This document shows, in pieces, positions 35,699 to 47,727 of a stretch of DNA of 64,000 bases. The stretch lies in NCBI GenBank assembly GCA_033557835.1, contig JAWQRO010000006.1:1-64000 (forward strand), read 5' to 3'. The DNA comes from Helochares maculicollis. Taxonomy: Eukaryota; Arthropoda; Insecta; Coleoptera; Hydrophilidae. The stretch's first letter is position 1; every line of letters begins with the position of its first letter. The notes beneath the pieces were generated by a model that worked only from the letters and a program-made list of their open reading frames with translations, was not told where the DNA came from and made no database searches. The translations under genes were made by a program, and so were the position numbers.

Positions 35699-37513
35699 TA
35701 TATTGTCACAAAAAGGCACACTCATTGCTTAGATTTGTTAGCGCAGGCTCTCAATAAGCAACTAAATAGAATTTAAAAAATACACAATTTTCGTTCATAT
35801 ATATCTGATGCCTGTATAAGTCATCTCCCATCATCTATGAATAGGCCTCTGAATAGGTCTGTAGCGAAATAATAAAAGTCGCACATATTTTAACTGTCAA
35901 ATTTTGTGTTCTTTGCGATACTATCTTGAGCTACTTAGTTGTAAATCGGTTTTAAATTCAGTATATTAATTCAACACTATTGCCCATGGATAGGCGACTA
36001 TATAAAAATTATTTGGTTAGGCCTAGGCGGTAATAGTCAAATTACATGGAACATAAAGGTAAATAGAACGTAACGTAAAAACTTGAATGGACAGATACAT
36101 CCCGAAAAAATGTATATAAACGTACCTTACTCTTGAATTTAAAAATCAACTATCTACATCGAGAAGGCGTGTATGAATCGGGTAAAGAGCGGAGAATCCG
36201 GCAGCAACAGGTCAGCGTCGGCATAAAAATTTCACGGTGGGAGGAAACTCGGGAAAGCGATTGCTATTCAATACGTCAATTTCCCTCGAACAGATAAAAA
36301 ACACCCTATCGGAAGTATAAAATCATCCCCTTTGGAGCGGGACCTACCCCAATCGCGAAAAAAGAGGCCGTTAAGGTTTTTTCAATCGTCTTTCGCAGCA
36401 CGTCTCGGCGATATCCTGAATAGAAGGGAAACCGATAAAGAAGACATCAAGAGGGTTTTTTACCCCATTTCCCGAACCCTCGCCTCCTGCGATTCAATGA
36501 TCGGTAAGTGATCGGGAATTGGGGTGAAAGTAAAGACGGAAAAAACTTTGAAAGTATTATCCTTGTCTGACGGAGGCGCATTCTTTAAGAAGTTTTGCTT
36601 GTGTAAACGTTATTGTTAACGTTTAGGGTTGTTCGCTTTGCTTTTGTTTCTGTTGTGGCGTAGCTCTCGGGCCATTTTTGCCGCAGCTGCTCAAATTGCT
36701 TTAATCGCTCGCCACAAATTATCAACTTGATACCGGTAATCATTCTATTTACTTTGACATTTTAAGGAATGCAGGTGTGTAGCCACTTGTTTAAAAATAT
36801 AACGATAATAAAAAGACGGTTTGTAGCCCCGGAGCAATGTTAATTGTCTCTACCTCCGTCTGGCTTGTAGTGATTTGTAATAGATATTAGTTACAGCAAA
36901 TGTTTATTAGTTCAGTTGGAGTTGTGTGGAGTTGGGAATATTTGGGATTACACATACTGAGAACAATTTCCTCCGGTAAAGCGATTCTTGAGCAGCGACC
37001 GTCCTTGTCTGGTGAAAGCGCAGCGAGGCTCGGCCAGACAGAGACGGCATCAAAGTTGGTTGGTTAATTGGTCGCGAAAAAAGGAAGTTATCGTCAAGGT
37101 TTATTTCTTGAGTAATTTTGAATTAGATACACTAATTTAACTTCATTATTTTAAGTAAAAGGATGATACAGCAGGCCGCTATGCGATCGTCTGTTCACAA
37201 TTAGTTCTGTTTATTTGTCTACTACTTTGTACTGCGGACCCGACCATTTTTCCTCGAAAGCCTCACATGTTGAGGCACACCTGCCTTGGATATATTTCAA
37301 ATTTTTCCGTCCTCTTCTATTGGAAAACGCGGGTTATTGTTCCCGAAGCAGCGGTACGAAACAATACTGACGATGCTGGAGATTGCCACAGTTGTTTACA
37401 ATTACTCTTCATTGATAGGTTTACTAATTATAAATAGATGGTTACTATTAATAGATAGATAATCGTTATTAATAGAGAGACGATTGCTATACGTAGGTAG
37501 AGAAAAACAGTTT
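35699..37513. other. Unique intron block with a hairpin
   Basis: No gene. 36170-36760 is unique and GC-richer. CCGTCCTTGTCTGG (36999-37012) and CCAGACAGAGACGG (37034-37047) are inverted repeats with two mismatches around a 21-base loop. 37430-37500 has a short ATAGA-rich repeat. Confidence 0.45.
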
Positions 37514-37552
37514 TTCACTATGGCGATGCCTGCGGCCAGAACCGAAATGTGA
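37514..37552 (+). repeat. Dispersed ~40-bp motif, copy 4
   Basis: Reads TTCACTATGGCGATGCCTGC, then GGCCAGAACCGAAATGTGA. Diverged in the first half, conserved in the second. Confidence 0.55.
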
Positions 37553-38913
37553 CCATTGCAGGCTTTGATTCAATTTTCAGGCCATTGTTTCATTACAGCC
37601 CGACGCCTATTCATAGGCACACTCTTGCAAATTGACAACTACTTGGCCGAGCCTCGTCATAAGTAAAAGGCTCACCGTGAAAATTTTTTGAGTTTTGTGA
37701 TAGCGAGTGGGATTTGGTAGTAAGTTTAAGGCTTTGCACTGAAAGGCGCTGGAGTGTTACTCAACTGCAAACCAAGTGCAATTCGAATGCAAACGCACCT
37801 GAAGAATCAACCAAGCCGTGAATTTACGTACATAGGTCAAATTACGTCCGATATTAAAACGAGATTAAAAGAAGAAAACCATATAATTTTTAAGTCCGTT
37901 TGATAGAAATAAATTGACCATAATTGTGAGAACAAATCTCTTAAATGGCATTCGCCAAGCCAACTCGCTTATTATTTAAAAACGATATTTCATTAATTCT
38001 AATTGAAAAGTGGCGAGATGGCATAAGAACATCAAACAAACATGGAATGACAGCTCCTCGCATTCTCCAATAATTGTTTAAACTATTTAAAAGTATCGAT
38101 GAACTAAGTGTTTTAATTCAAATAACATGAGTTGAGGCGAGTGAGAGTTGGTTGGCCAGTGACTCACTTGTTTTCTGCGTGTGAGTACTGAATGAGCGCT
38201 GGGTAGCTGCTGCTTGCTGGAAGCGCGGTGATGCGTCCAGCGCTTAGCCAGCCGCTAGGCGCTACGCTTTGGCTTGACCACGCCGTGAACTTAGTTATCC
38301 GAGGCAGTATCGCCTTATCCAACGCTTTTAATTATTATCAACGAACGTTCCTCATTCAATATTATTATGCTAATAAAATTGACCTTCGCTTTGTAAATGC
38401 GATCCATTGTTTTGCAGTTTTCGCTGCGATCGACTGGAAATTTGTCTGAGCTGGCGGGTTCCACAACTCGCTGGAATATATTGTAGCAAGCTAGAGTAAA
38501 CCTAACCTACATATTATTTACGTAAGTATGTGAAGCCGGTGTTAGGTTCTTCCTTGTAAAACGTAAACAAAACACGGCTAGCAACGCGGCGCTCGAAAGG
38601 TAATTGCAATTGCTGTTAAGGCAGGTCGAATTGAATTTCGATATCTAGAAACGTCCACATTAGAGTGCGATTTCACTTAGACGCTCTGCACTTTTAAAAG
38701 AATCTTTTATGTTAAATTTATGGGTGAAAAATCGGTCCAAATCTCACAACGAGCAATATTTGGGAACCCCTCTAGAGCGGTATCGCTTTGGCTGTGCCTA
38801 CCGTCGAAACAAACGAAGTTTTCCAATTTTGCGTTGCTAACATAAGCGATTTTAGAGCATATTCATAGAGTGTATTGAAATAAAGAGGGCGAAGAAAAAT
38901 TAACCGACACTTT
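37553..38913. other. Unique intron block
   Basis: Gene-free. 38100-38460 is unique, GC-richer and contains an open frame without family resemblance. Candidate regulatory DNA by composition only. Confidence 0.35.
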
Positions 38914-38952
38914 TCCACTTTGACGATGCTTGATTCCGGACCCGAAATATCA
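38914..38952 (+). repeat. Dispersed ~40-bp motif, copy 5
   Basis: Reads TCCACTTTGACGATGCTTGA, then TTCCGGACCCGAAATATCA. Confidence 0.6.
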
Positions 38953-40651
38953 TTTAACTGCAAAAACCTCGTTTTTAAAGCCGATTCGTAGATGCAGCTC
39001 TGCACACGACTGCATTGATAATTCACAACGCACCATCCATCTCCGCCAAGAAAAAGATCGGCGCAGAAAACAATTGATGTACAAAAAAAGATAGCGAAAA
39101 CCAAAGAATGTGAAATCTAAATCCGGAAACCAAAGTCAGGATGTATGCACCTTTTTTCGTTAATTAATTTCTCCGGCAATTAATAATGTGCAGCACAAGT
39201 AGATATTTTTTCGTTCAGCGGTTGAATTAGAAAGGAATACGGAATAATTTATAAATATATAGATATATAGATATGGCAGTAGAATCTCAATGAACATCGG
39301 GCTTATTCACACATGAGAGCGCCCACACGGACTTCTTTATCTTCGGTACGGTTTAAATCCGCGACTGTGGAATCGAATCCCGACAACCATCATCCAAAGA
39401 AATAATAAAGCTTCATTTTATTAATCCATCCAAAACTCCTCTATTTTAGTACACTCCAGTAGTTTCACAACGCCTAGAGTGCGGGGATTCTGGGAGCAAT
39501 TTGGCCGAAACGTCGCTGCCGTTCTCTTCTGGCCCAGGAGGCGGCAGCGCGGGCCCGAAAGAGACGGGCGAAGCTCACGTAAGGCGGCACCGTTGACGAA
39601 TGCGATAAATCTGCAGCATTGTAGAAGCCATCAGAGCATGAGTAAGCCAGTAATAGCTGCTGAGAAAGGGTAAAACGTTAAACATTCGGAAACATTTAGT
39701 GACAACAGGAGCTAATTCAAGTGGAATTCTTACATTACGTTTTAGAAATTAAATTATATCTCGATGTGCAGCAGCATCCCTCTGTGTTCCGTCGTAGCAG
39801 GCGACGACACATTTCACTTCGTTATTCCCTCGCCGTTTGAAAAGGTATTTCCTGAATCTGCGAGGTGGATAAAGGAGCTCTTCCACTTGACAACTGGCTA
39901 ATGAAGTAAGCCCTATTGGTTTTGGCGGGAAGAATTCTTAATGACGTGGTGATGAGGGGGCAGACTAGGAGGTGGATGGATGATTGGAAGATGCGGAGAT
40001 TTGGAGGACCGGAGGAAGAAAATTGCTGCCCGCTGAGGAATCGACGTGAAAATTGGCTCCGTAGGCTTTAAACATACCCTTCGGCTATTTGGTGATCGCT
40101 ACTTTGTTGAAGCCTCCTTTAAATGTTGTCTCTAAATAGGTATCACTTAGTAAGTGATTCCTCACGTACTTTCTTAGTTATGAAACAAGAAACAATCAAC
40201 TAATCTGTAGGCCAAATGCCAAATCCTGCAATTATCCCTTTCAGACTTTGCAGAAATGGAAATTTGGATGACCTGACGAAATACGAACTAGATGTTAGTA
40301 AAAGTCTTTGGAGTGTCTCCTCTCAATTCTGTCGAATTTCAGTACCATTAAAATTTTTAGAAAAAACAAGGCTTCAGAAGGCGAGATTTCACCTTTATTC
40401 AGAGTTATCGATATGAATCATCTAAGTATAAGGTTTAAAACCTTCAGGTTCCAAGCTGAAATGGCTTATGGGCGCCCAGATTTTTTGTGGAACGCGAATT
40501 TAATAGAACTATTAAAACGTAGCTATCCCGCTTAAGATTTAAGGATTGAAGAGTCAAAAGATTAAATACAAAACGTACAAAATGTCACGATGAAAAATTC
40601 AACTCTAAAATATTATAAATTATTAAAGCCACAGGATAGAAAAATGTCAGG
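38953..40651. other. Gene-free intron sequence
   Basis: Unique. 39475-39570 is GC-rich. TATCGATA occurs at 40406-40413. No gene is recognised. Confidence 0.4.
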
Positions 40652-41160
40652 TTATCTTCTTAAAATCAACGACTCCGGATCAAAATCATCAAGTCAGGTT
40701 TAAAATTAACGGAGTCAGGATCAAAATCATCGAGTCAGAATCAAAATTAGCGAGTCAGGATCAAAATAATCGAATCAGGATTAAAATCAACAAGACAGGA
40801 TCAACATCATGGAATCAGGATTAAAATTAACTAGTTGTGATCAAAATCAAGTAGTCAGCGTCCAAATTCAGGACTGAAAATCAACAATTTAGGATTGAAA
40901 TCAACGAGTCACGATGAAAATCAACGAGTCAGGATAAAAATCAACGAGCCAGGATCAAAATCACGAGGGCAGGATCAAAATTCAGTCTTGAAAATCAACG
41001 ATTCAGGATTGAAAACGACGATTCAGGACTAAAATCAGCGAATCAAGATTAAAAGTAATGAGCTAGAATCAAAATTAGTTAGTCTGGGTTAAATCAGTAA
41101 GTCATGATCAAAATCAACGAGTCAACGAGATTGCAAGATCAGAAATCTAGAACTCAGGAT
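40652..41160. repeat. 20-bp minisatellite
   Basis: About 20 diverged units of CGAGTCAGGATCAAAATCAA. The first eight from about 40690 keep an exact 20-base register; the rest vary in length. No coding potential. Confidence 0.9.
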
Positions 41161-41467
41161 TAAATCTTCATGGGAATCTGAAACAAAAGGTTCAATTATT
41201 GAGGGTTGAGTCCAAGACGATGAAACTTAGAATATGCGGAATATATCAGTGAAGATTACAGAATAAAACGTACAGACTAACAAATCTACGATTTACACAA
41301 TTAAAGCGTCGCGGTTAAAATGTAGAGATTTCACAATAAAATGACTCGTTATAATCAAATTTTAAAGGAACTGCAACATTTTTGTAGTACTGTTCAATCT
41401 ACAGCCTACCTAATATGAAATTTGGGGAATTTAACGACTAATTGATTTGAAATTCTTTAAAACTAGA

Positions 41468-41503
41468 GATGTTTCGGTTCCAGCCGCAGTCATCGCCAAA
41501 GTG
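41468..41503 (-). repeat. Dispersed ~40-bp motif, copy 6 (inverted)
   Basis: On the minus strand it reads CACTTTGGCGATGACTGCGG, then CTGGAACCGAAACATC. A good match to copies 1 and 2. Confidence 0.65.
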
Positions 41504-41702
41504 TAATTCTGTCGTTTCACTAAGCAATTCGCTTCATTTTGGCTCCCAGCGAGCGCAAGTGATCGAGAATCATAGCGTTAAGCGACTCGCGCACCCAGGG
41601 ACCCCATTGGGCGTCGGTTAGGGTCCCATGGAGAGGGCTAACATTGATACATCTAGTAGTTATTAATAAAAACCAAACTTTACCAGCTTGATACAATCGA
41701 CC

Positions 41703-41730
41703 AATTAATTTCTGTTTGTTCCAGGTATGT
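41703..41730 (+). promoter_or_regulatory. Candidate recursive-splicing (ratchet) site
   Basis: The sequence aatttctgtttgttccag|GTATGT joins a pyrimidine-rich 3' splice site directly to a strong 5' splice site. This is the zero-length-exon arrangement used to remove very long insect introns in steps. It lies 23.4 kb from the donor and 18.5 kb from the acceptor of the cut intron. Of the CAG|GTA and TAG|GTA juxtapositions I noticed in the intron, this has the best combination of tract and donor. Function is inferred. Confidence 0.4.
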
Positions 41731-44635
41731 GGTTTCTACAGCGCCACGAGGGCCTATTCCTACTGTTCCTTTGGTCCACAGCCTCACATATGGTAAAGCT
41801 AGTAATTAACAGTTGTGTGTTTTTTGTTCGTTTTGGCTTTTTGCGTTTTGTCTTATTTATATTCGGCGGTTCAAATATTGATTGCCGAGCAAGTGCAGAA
41901 ATGCGCCGCTCCTTATCACCGAGCCGCCATTTTCGCCATATTTTCATTGGGACACCAACGAAGATCCGAAAGAGCCGAGAGGCGATCGTAAAACAGTGAA
42001 GATATAAATCGGAAATGTATTTTTAAACAGTCATAACTCTGCTGGTTGAGTGAGTGAGTGACTGAATGAATGCAAAGCTCGTTAAAAATTGCTCTCATTA
42101 GCCGCCGGATTTTTAATTGATTCATTCGAAGACTCGTCTGGCCGAATGGATTTTTTACAGGCTCTAGCATATGTTTTCAATATCTCAAAGACATATCCCC
42201 TATGCACAGCCCGCGGACTCTCAGTGACAACATGTGTGTTCAAGAAGAAATTAAATCGAGTCTGGATGCATAGGAAAAAAACGGGTTCGATATATTTTTA
42301 TGGCTGAAATGTGTCTGTCTCTCACTGATATTATTTTCTATAAATACATGTGCACCCAACTGTTTGGATTACGTATGCCTGCGAGGGGGGAAGTCGATTT
42401 TATGCTGTCTTTAACCGTCGAAAAAGCGCGGAGACAATCTCAGCCTGGTATCAAAATACACTGCTTACAATAAATTTTGGGCATATTAGTCGTTGGTGAA
42501 TTTGGGCAGCCAATTTGGTTGGAGTACCTGCATTCATGTTGAAAAAGTGCACTAATATTTTATACACCATGAAATAAAGCACCTATCAAGAGTCATTGAG
42601 TCATCTAAAGTACCACCATTTCCATGAAATTTCAAATAATGACGTAAAGGACACTCAAACGTCAACTTTTGGCTCTTCTCCTCCTTCCTATTGCAAATAC
42701 TCAGAGACTATCTGTTGCCAACTGATTTTGCCACCAACATGTTGGTGTCTAATTTGCCAGAAATATTGAAAAAAATTATTAACTGTACTGCCGAGATGTG
42801 AGAAATCAACTCTTGGTTTGTCTGGTAATTGATTTAATGTAGATAATATTCTGGGGAGAGCCAAAAAAAGCGACAAGAGTTGCGCGAATCAAAGAAGATG
42901 CATCTTATAGATAGCCAAGCTCATAAGGTACCGCTTTGCTCTGTCGAGGTACGAATAGTGGAGCGCATCGTCCGATATTGTTTCGCAGGATTCCAAGCGC
43001 GCTTTGATATAAAATCCGCGCAGGCAGCGCCGACTGCGATCAAAACGAGACCGCGCGGAGTGTTAGAACCGGTATCGGGCCTCTCGATGCTCGCGTCTAG
43101 AGTACCTACATCGCTGCAACTCTTTCCTTATAAACAAAAAAGTGGACAATGCAGAATGCGCACGGCAGAGCGGTGTGTACAACCGGAGAGAAAACTATAA
43201 TAAAATCTGATCAAAGTAGTGGGGGTAAAAAAGGGTTATCGAAGTGGGTGTTGCCGATAGAGACACTCCTCTAACTCCACCTCGGTTCATATCAGATAGA
43301 TTCACAGCCTCCTGCAGTTTTTATTATGTGTACACAACACACAATATAGCTCTTCGATTCGGTTTTTATTATTGCTTTTCCTTTTTTTTGACGTTTCTTT
43401 TTTGCATGGGAGTTTTATCGGGGCAACGGCGTTGCGTCTAGAGGTCGAGGGAGCGCTTGGGGGCACTCTGCGTCTTGGGTTGGGGTCCTTAGCGTTACAG
43501 TACTCTTGGGGTTGCGCTACACCGCCTTTTCTTGTCCAGTGTTGAGTTGCTCTATGAGCTATAACATGGAATTACCCGATTTATTCTTTCGCTAGACCAT
43601 GTAGCGAAGCATTTCTTCATACTAACATGCAAGGTCTTTTGATCTATAATTTTAAATTATGAAAGTCTTATCTTATATTTATGCAGTGAAAACAATTGAG
43701 GATTCGGTAGCCTAAAGCCCAAACGTTTTGTAGACTGGCATCTAGAAGATTGATAAATCGACAGTCGAACAATGCTTGCCTGAAAATTCAGATTTCAACG
43801 TCTTTCAGTTTTCAGAAATTGAAATCGAAGCTCATAATTTTCTTCTTAGATGCTAATTTTAAGTCCTAGATCTGTTTTCAAAGTGTTGAATCATCATAAT
43901 AAGACGACAAGATGAACCCTGAAAATTGGTGGCGAAAATTGATTACAAAAAAGGGACGTAAAAAATGTGGAAGAAGAAATGAGAGGCAACAATGAGCTCC
44001 TAAGATCCAAAGTTGGATGTTGAAAAATATTCATTCAGGTAATATTTCAATGGAAGGTCGAATCATTTCGAAACAAGATCTTAAAATTAGATTTGAGCAT
44101 CGAATCCAGAAGATTAATAACGAAAATAAATCCTGCTCTTTAATCATGGCGGTCAATCTTCAAATTGACCTCTAAAATTAAATCTTAGAGATTAATTCTG
44201 AATTAAAACATGTAGATTACTCCTCTAGTTATAGATTGTACTTTCGTGATCTAGCTAATTCCTTGTTTTAAGTATATATTCTGCAGAGGAATTTGTTTCC
44301 CGTTTTCCAATTCGAAAGACAACGTTTCTAAAGTCGAGTTTGTAATATTGTGAACGCTTTTTATCACTTGGTGCAGTGAAAATGTATTCCTATACCATAA
44401 AGCTTTCTTCAGAATGCATTTAAAGATAAAAATCAATACAAATCATGATGTTAAATGCTAAAGTGACTCCTGAGTTTGGATCTTAACGATAAATTAAAGA
44501 AGTGTACCTTGAGTATGAGCGCTTAGTCTAATAATACAACGAATCAAACAAACGAATCACAAAGTAGGTCCTTAGAAACATATCCTCAAAATTAGTAAAT
44601 TACAACACAACGTTAAGAGCTTTGACTATCCACAC
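41731..44635. other. Gene-free intron sequence
   Basis: Unique blocks at 41730-42360 and 42880-43460, GC-richer and repeat-free, followed by AT-rich sequence that grades into the minisatellite at 44.6 kb. A 62-codon minus frame at 42688-42876 looks protein-like, with several aromatic residues, but I recognise no family. Confidence 0.4.
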
Positions 44636-46225
44636 TAAAAATGAACCCTAAAGATGAACCCAGAAGATAAATCGTCCGGATGAACCCTGAAAATAAATCG
44701 TCTGGATGAACCCTGAAGATAAATCGTCCGGATGAACCCTAAAGATAAACCGTCAAGATGAACCTTGAAGAAAAAACCTCTAGTTGAATTATGAAAATAA
44801 ACCGTCAACATGAACCCTGCAAATATATCCTCAAATGGACCCTACAAATAAACCCTCAATACGACCCTTAAGATAAGCCCTCAAGATGAATCCTGAAGAG
44901 AAACCCTCTAAATGAACCTTGAAGATAAACTCTTAAGATAAATCCTGAAGATAAACCCTCACAATAAATTCTGAAGATAAACCCTCGAGATGAACCTTGC
45001 AAATATATCCTCAAATTGACCCTACAAATAAACCCTCAAGACGAACCCTGAAGATAAGCCCTCAAGATGAATCCTGTAGATAAATCCTCGAAATAAACCT
45101 TGAAGATAAACTCTTAAGATAAATCCTGAAGATAGACCCTCAAAATGAATTCTGAAGATAAACCCTCGAGATGAACCCTGGAGATAAAAACTCTAGATAA
45201 ACTATTCAGGTAAGCCCTCAAGATGAACCCTAAAGGAAAACTCAAGCTGAACCCTGAAGATAAGCCGTCAAGGTGAAGGTAAACCCTCAAGACTAACCTC
45301 GAAGATTAACTCTTAAGACAAATAATGAAGATAGATCCTCAAAATAAACCATGAAGATAAACCCTCGCGATGAATCCTGAATATGAACTCTCAACACGAA
45401 CCCAGCAAAAAACTCTCAACATAAACACTCCAAAAAACTCTCAAAATGAATCCTGAAGATACATCGTGAAGATGAACCATGAAGATAAAACCTTTGAATG
45501 AACCATGAAGATAAACTCTAAAGATAAACCTTACAAACGAACCCTCAAGATGGATTCTTAAAATAAACCGAAAAGATGAACCCTGAAGAAAAACTTTCAA
45601 GTTGAACTCTGAAGGTAAACCGTCAAGATAAACCGTAAAGGTAAACTGTCAAAATGAACCTCGAAGATAAACTCTCAAGATAAATCCTGAAGATTCTCAA
45701 AATAAATTTTGAAGATAAACCCTCGAGATATACCCTTAATATCAACTCTCAACACGAACCCTGCAAGAAATTCTCAACATGAACCCTGCAAAAAACTCTC
45801 AAAATGAATCCCGAAGATAAAACCTCTGGATGAACCTTGAAGATAAAACCTCTGGATGAACCATGAAGATTTAACCTCTGGATGAACCATGAAGATTAAA
45901 CCTCTGGATGAACCATGAAGATAAAACCTCTGGATCAACCATGAAGATAAAACCTCTGGATGAACCATGAAGATACACCCTCAAAATGAACCTTACAAAT
46001 AAGCTCTCAAGATGGATCCTGCAAATAAATCCCCAAGATAAACTCTGAAAAAACTAGTTCAACTCAGAAGGGAAACCCTCAAGATGAACCTTGAAGATAA
46101 ACTCTCCAGATAGATCCTCAAGATGAACCTCGAAGATAAACTCTGAAGATATATCCTCAAGATGAAACCTGAAGATGAACCCACAAGATCAACCCTGAAG
46201 ATAAACTCTTAAGATGAACCCTCCC
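44636..46225. repeat. 13-bp minisatellite (26-bp higher-order unit), ~1.6 kb
   Basis: The region is built of GAACCCTGAAGAT and AAACCCTCAAGAT alternating, giving a 26-base double unit. From 45827 to 45975 a homogenised variant, AACCTCTGGATGAACCATGA plus AGATAA, repeats about six times. Flanks are more decayed, so homogenisation appears central and recent. Minus frames across it (HPEV, FYLHGSSRG) are by-products. Confidence 0.92.
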
Positions 46226-47204
46226 GATGAACTGTAAAGAACCATTTGAAGCCTTTAAAATGAAGTTAAAATTGTAGAAGAGCGGTCTTGTGCAAGTTTT
46301 TCATCGAAAAAATTGCTTGTAAACAAATTCGGAACTCTAGAGGATTAATCGCAGAAAATATGAAAACCGCCGTTTAAAAATCAACGCTCTTGGCACGCAG
46401 ATTACGTTTCCAAGGAAGCACACATACATAATTCGATCAATTTCCTCCAGAAAACCTAACCGAAACCATCAAAACCCGATAACGCGGCTGACTCAAAACT
46501 TAGAGGAAAACATTACCCAACAAATCACGAGGAAACTATTAATAGATGTATTCTGAAAGCACGAAATAAATATAAGAAAATCGGTGGTATCAATACCGAC
46601 AGCCCGTCATCTAATCGTTCACACATCCTCTTCCGTTGGATTCAATTCATTTATCGAAACAAAAACGGAAAAAAGATCGGTTCTATAAAAAATCAATTCA
46701 AATGAGAGCGCAGCGCTCTGCGGCCGCCGTATTAAATATCACCAGGCCCGGCCTACTATGCAAATTAAGAACCCTCATTGAAAAATCAAACTGTCAACGG
46801 GAAACAAAGCTTGTCTACTCCTACACATGTCTGATTTTAATGGACAATTTCGGTACGCTGGCATTTGTCTGTGCGCGTACACCTTTTGCGGAAGGTACGG
46901 AATGCTTGGATTTTTTTGCTTTGTCGCTTTCCTCTCACTAAACCAACTCTTCAACCCCCTCCCCCGCCCCCTGATCTTATTATTTCGCTTCAATGAAATC
47001 TGTTCGCGCTTGACGTGTCAAAACGGGTGCGATGTTTGAATGGCCTGCTTAGAAAGCTTTGTTTAGGAGTTCCGGTAAATAGGTCCTCTCGATCACCCCA
47101 TCTAAAGATTCCATATCTGCACTTTTTAGGTATACAGAAGCCTGTGTTTTAGACTAGTACTGCTTGAGTCGCCTACTGAGCAGTACTGTACTGTATGTGG
47201 TTCT
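46226..47204. other. Unique intron block
   Basis: Gene-free and GC-richer from 46600. CCCCCTCCCCCGCCCCC at 46955-46971 is G-rich on the minus strand. A perfect 9-bp inverted repeat, AGTACTGCT/AGCAGTACT, lies at 47156-47187. A second, weaker juxtaposed splice site (ctgcactttttag|GTATAC) is at 47129. Confidence 0.4.
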
Positions 47205-47292
47205 TCGACGGGTGAATATTATCGCCAGTGAAAACGAGCCTTTGCCTCACAGTAAGTTGGAAAGAAAGACATTGCGTTTCCTTGAATGAAGT
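47205..47292. repeat. Duplicated intron block X, copy 1
   Basis: Matches 47640-47727 in direct orientation. Shared phrases are GAAAACGAGCC, CAAGTT or TAAGTT, and a TTCCTTGAATGAAGTGC or CCCTTGGATGGAGTGC end. Copies are about 435 bp apart and moderately diverged. Confidence 0.7.
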
Positions 47293-47300
47293 GCAACATT

Positions 47301-47612
47301 TACTTGCATAATCTATTTAAGCTCGTGCTTTTTGTTTTACCAAAACAAACTACTAAGCCGCTGCGTCGCAACTACCGTTCGGAAGGACTAACGCTAATAA
47401 CGGACGGTTTTGGAAGACATTCCGGTAGCGCTCACAGCCATCCGCCAAAGCATCAAATTGTAACTTTGATTTGTTTGCACTTTCCAAATGCCATTTGAGA
47501 CGTCACCCCTCCCTTTTCTTTAATTCATCATATTTTAGTAAGCTCTGCAATCTCAGTATTCAAGCTATCTCTGGATTTTACAACGGGCGCCATACACATA
47601 CGTACTACTAAG
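47301..47612. repeat. Duplicated intron block Y, copy 1
   Basis: Matches 52051-52381 in direct orientation over its whole length, with 45 identical bases at 47407-47451. That core contains GACATTCCGG and CAGCCATCCGCCAAAGC. Shared flanks include CTTGC.TAATCTATTT at the left and CACATACGTA at the right. A CATTCC core matches TEAD/Scalloped binding sites. Open frames in both copies read alike (GRHSGSAHSHPPK), but no domain is known and the left halves diverge. I favour a regulatory or repetitive element over a protein. Confidence 0.85.
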
Positions 47613-47639
47613 CGGTAGTGCTGCGCAATTTTTTTTGTT

Positions 47640-47727
47640 TTTGGACGAGTAATAATTATCCCCGCAGAAAACGAGCCGCCACCGCAAGTTAAAAAGAAGG
47701 CCACATTTTTCCCTTGGATGGAGTGCC
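47640..47727. repeat. Duplicated intron block X, copy 2
   Basis: Second copy of the 47205-47292 block, immediately after block Y. The order X-Y-X shows a local duplication with a ~435-bp offset. Confidence 0.7.

Noticed and set aside
39355..39400. tRNA-like GAATCGAATCCCGAC
   Set aside because: The B-box match is imperfect and no A box lies at the right distance upstream.
42688..42876. 62-codon minus frame that looks protein-like
   Set aside because: No domain is recognised, the neighbouring frames are closed and there is no convincing splice site. A homology search would be needed before calling it.
45190..45220. attcag|GTAAGC as another recursive-splicing site
   Set aside because: It sits inside the 13-bp minisatellite and lacks a pyrimidine-rich tract.
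45391..45968. Minus frames reading HPEV, FYLHGSSRG and similar repeats
   Set aside because: They translate the 13/26-bp minisatellite and have no independent support.
47286..47498. Frames in both copies of block Y with shared GRHSGSAHSHPPK
   Set aside because: The shared residues come only from the identical 45-base DNA core; flanking residues diverge with frame-neutral and frame-changing differences, and no domain is recognised.
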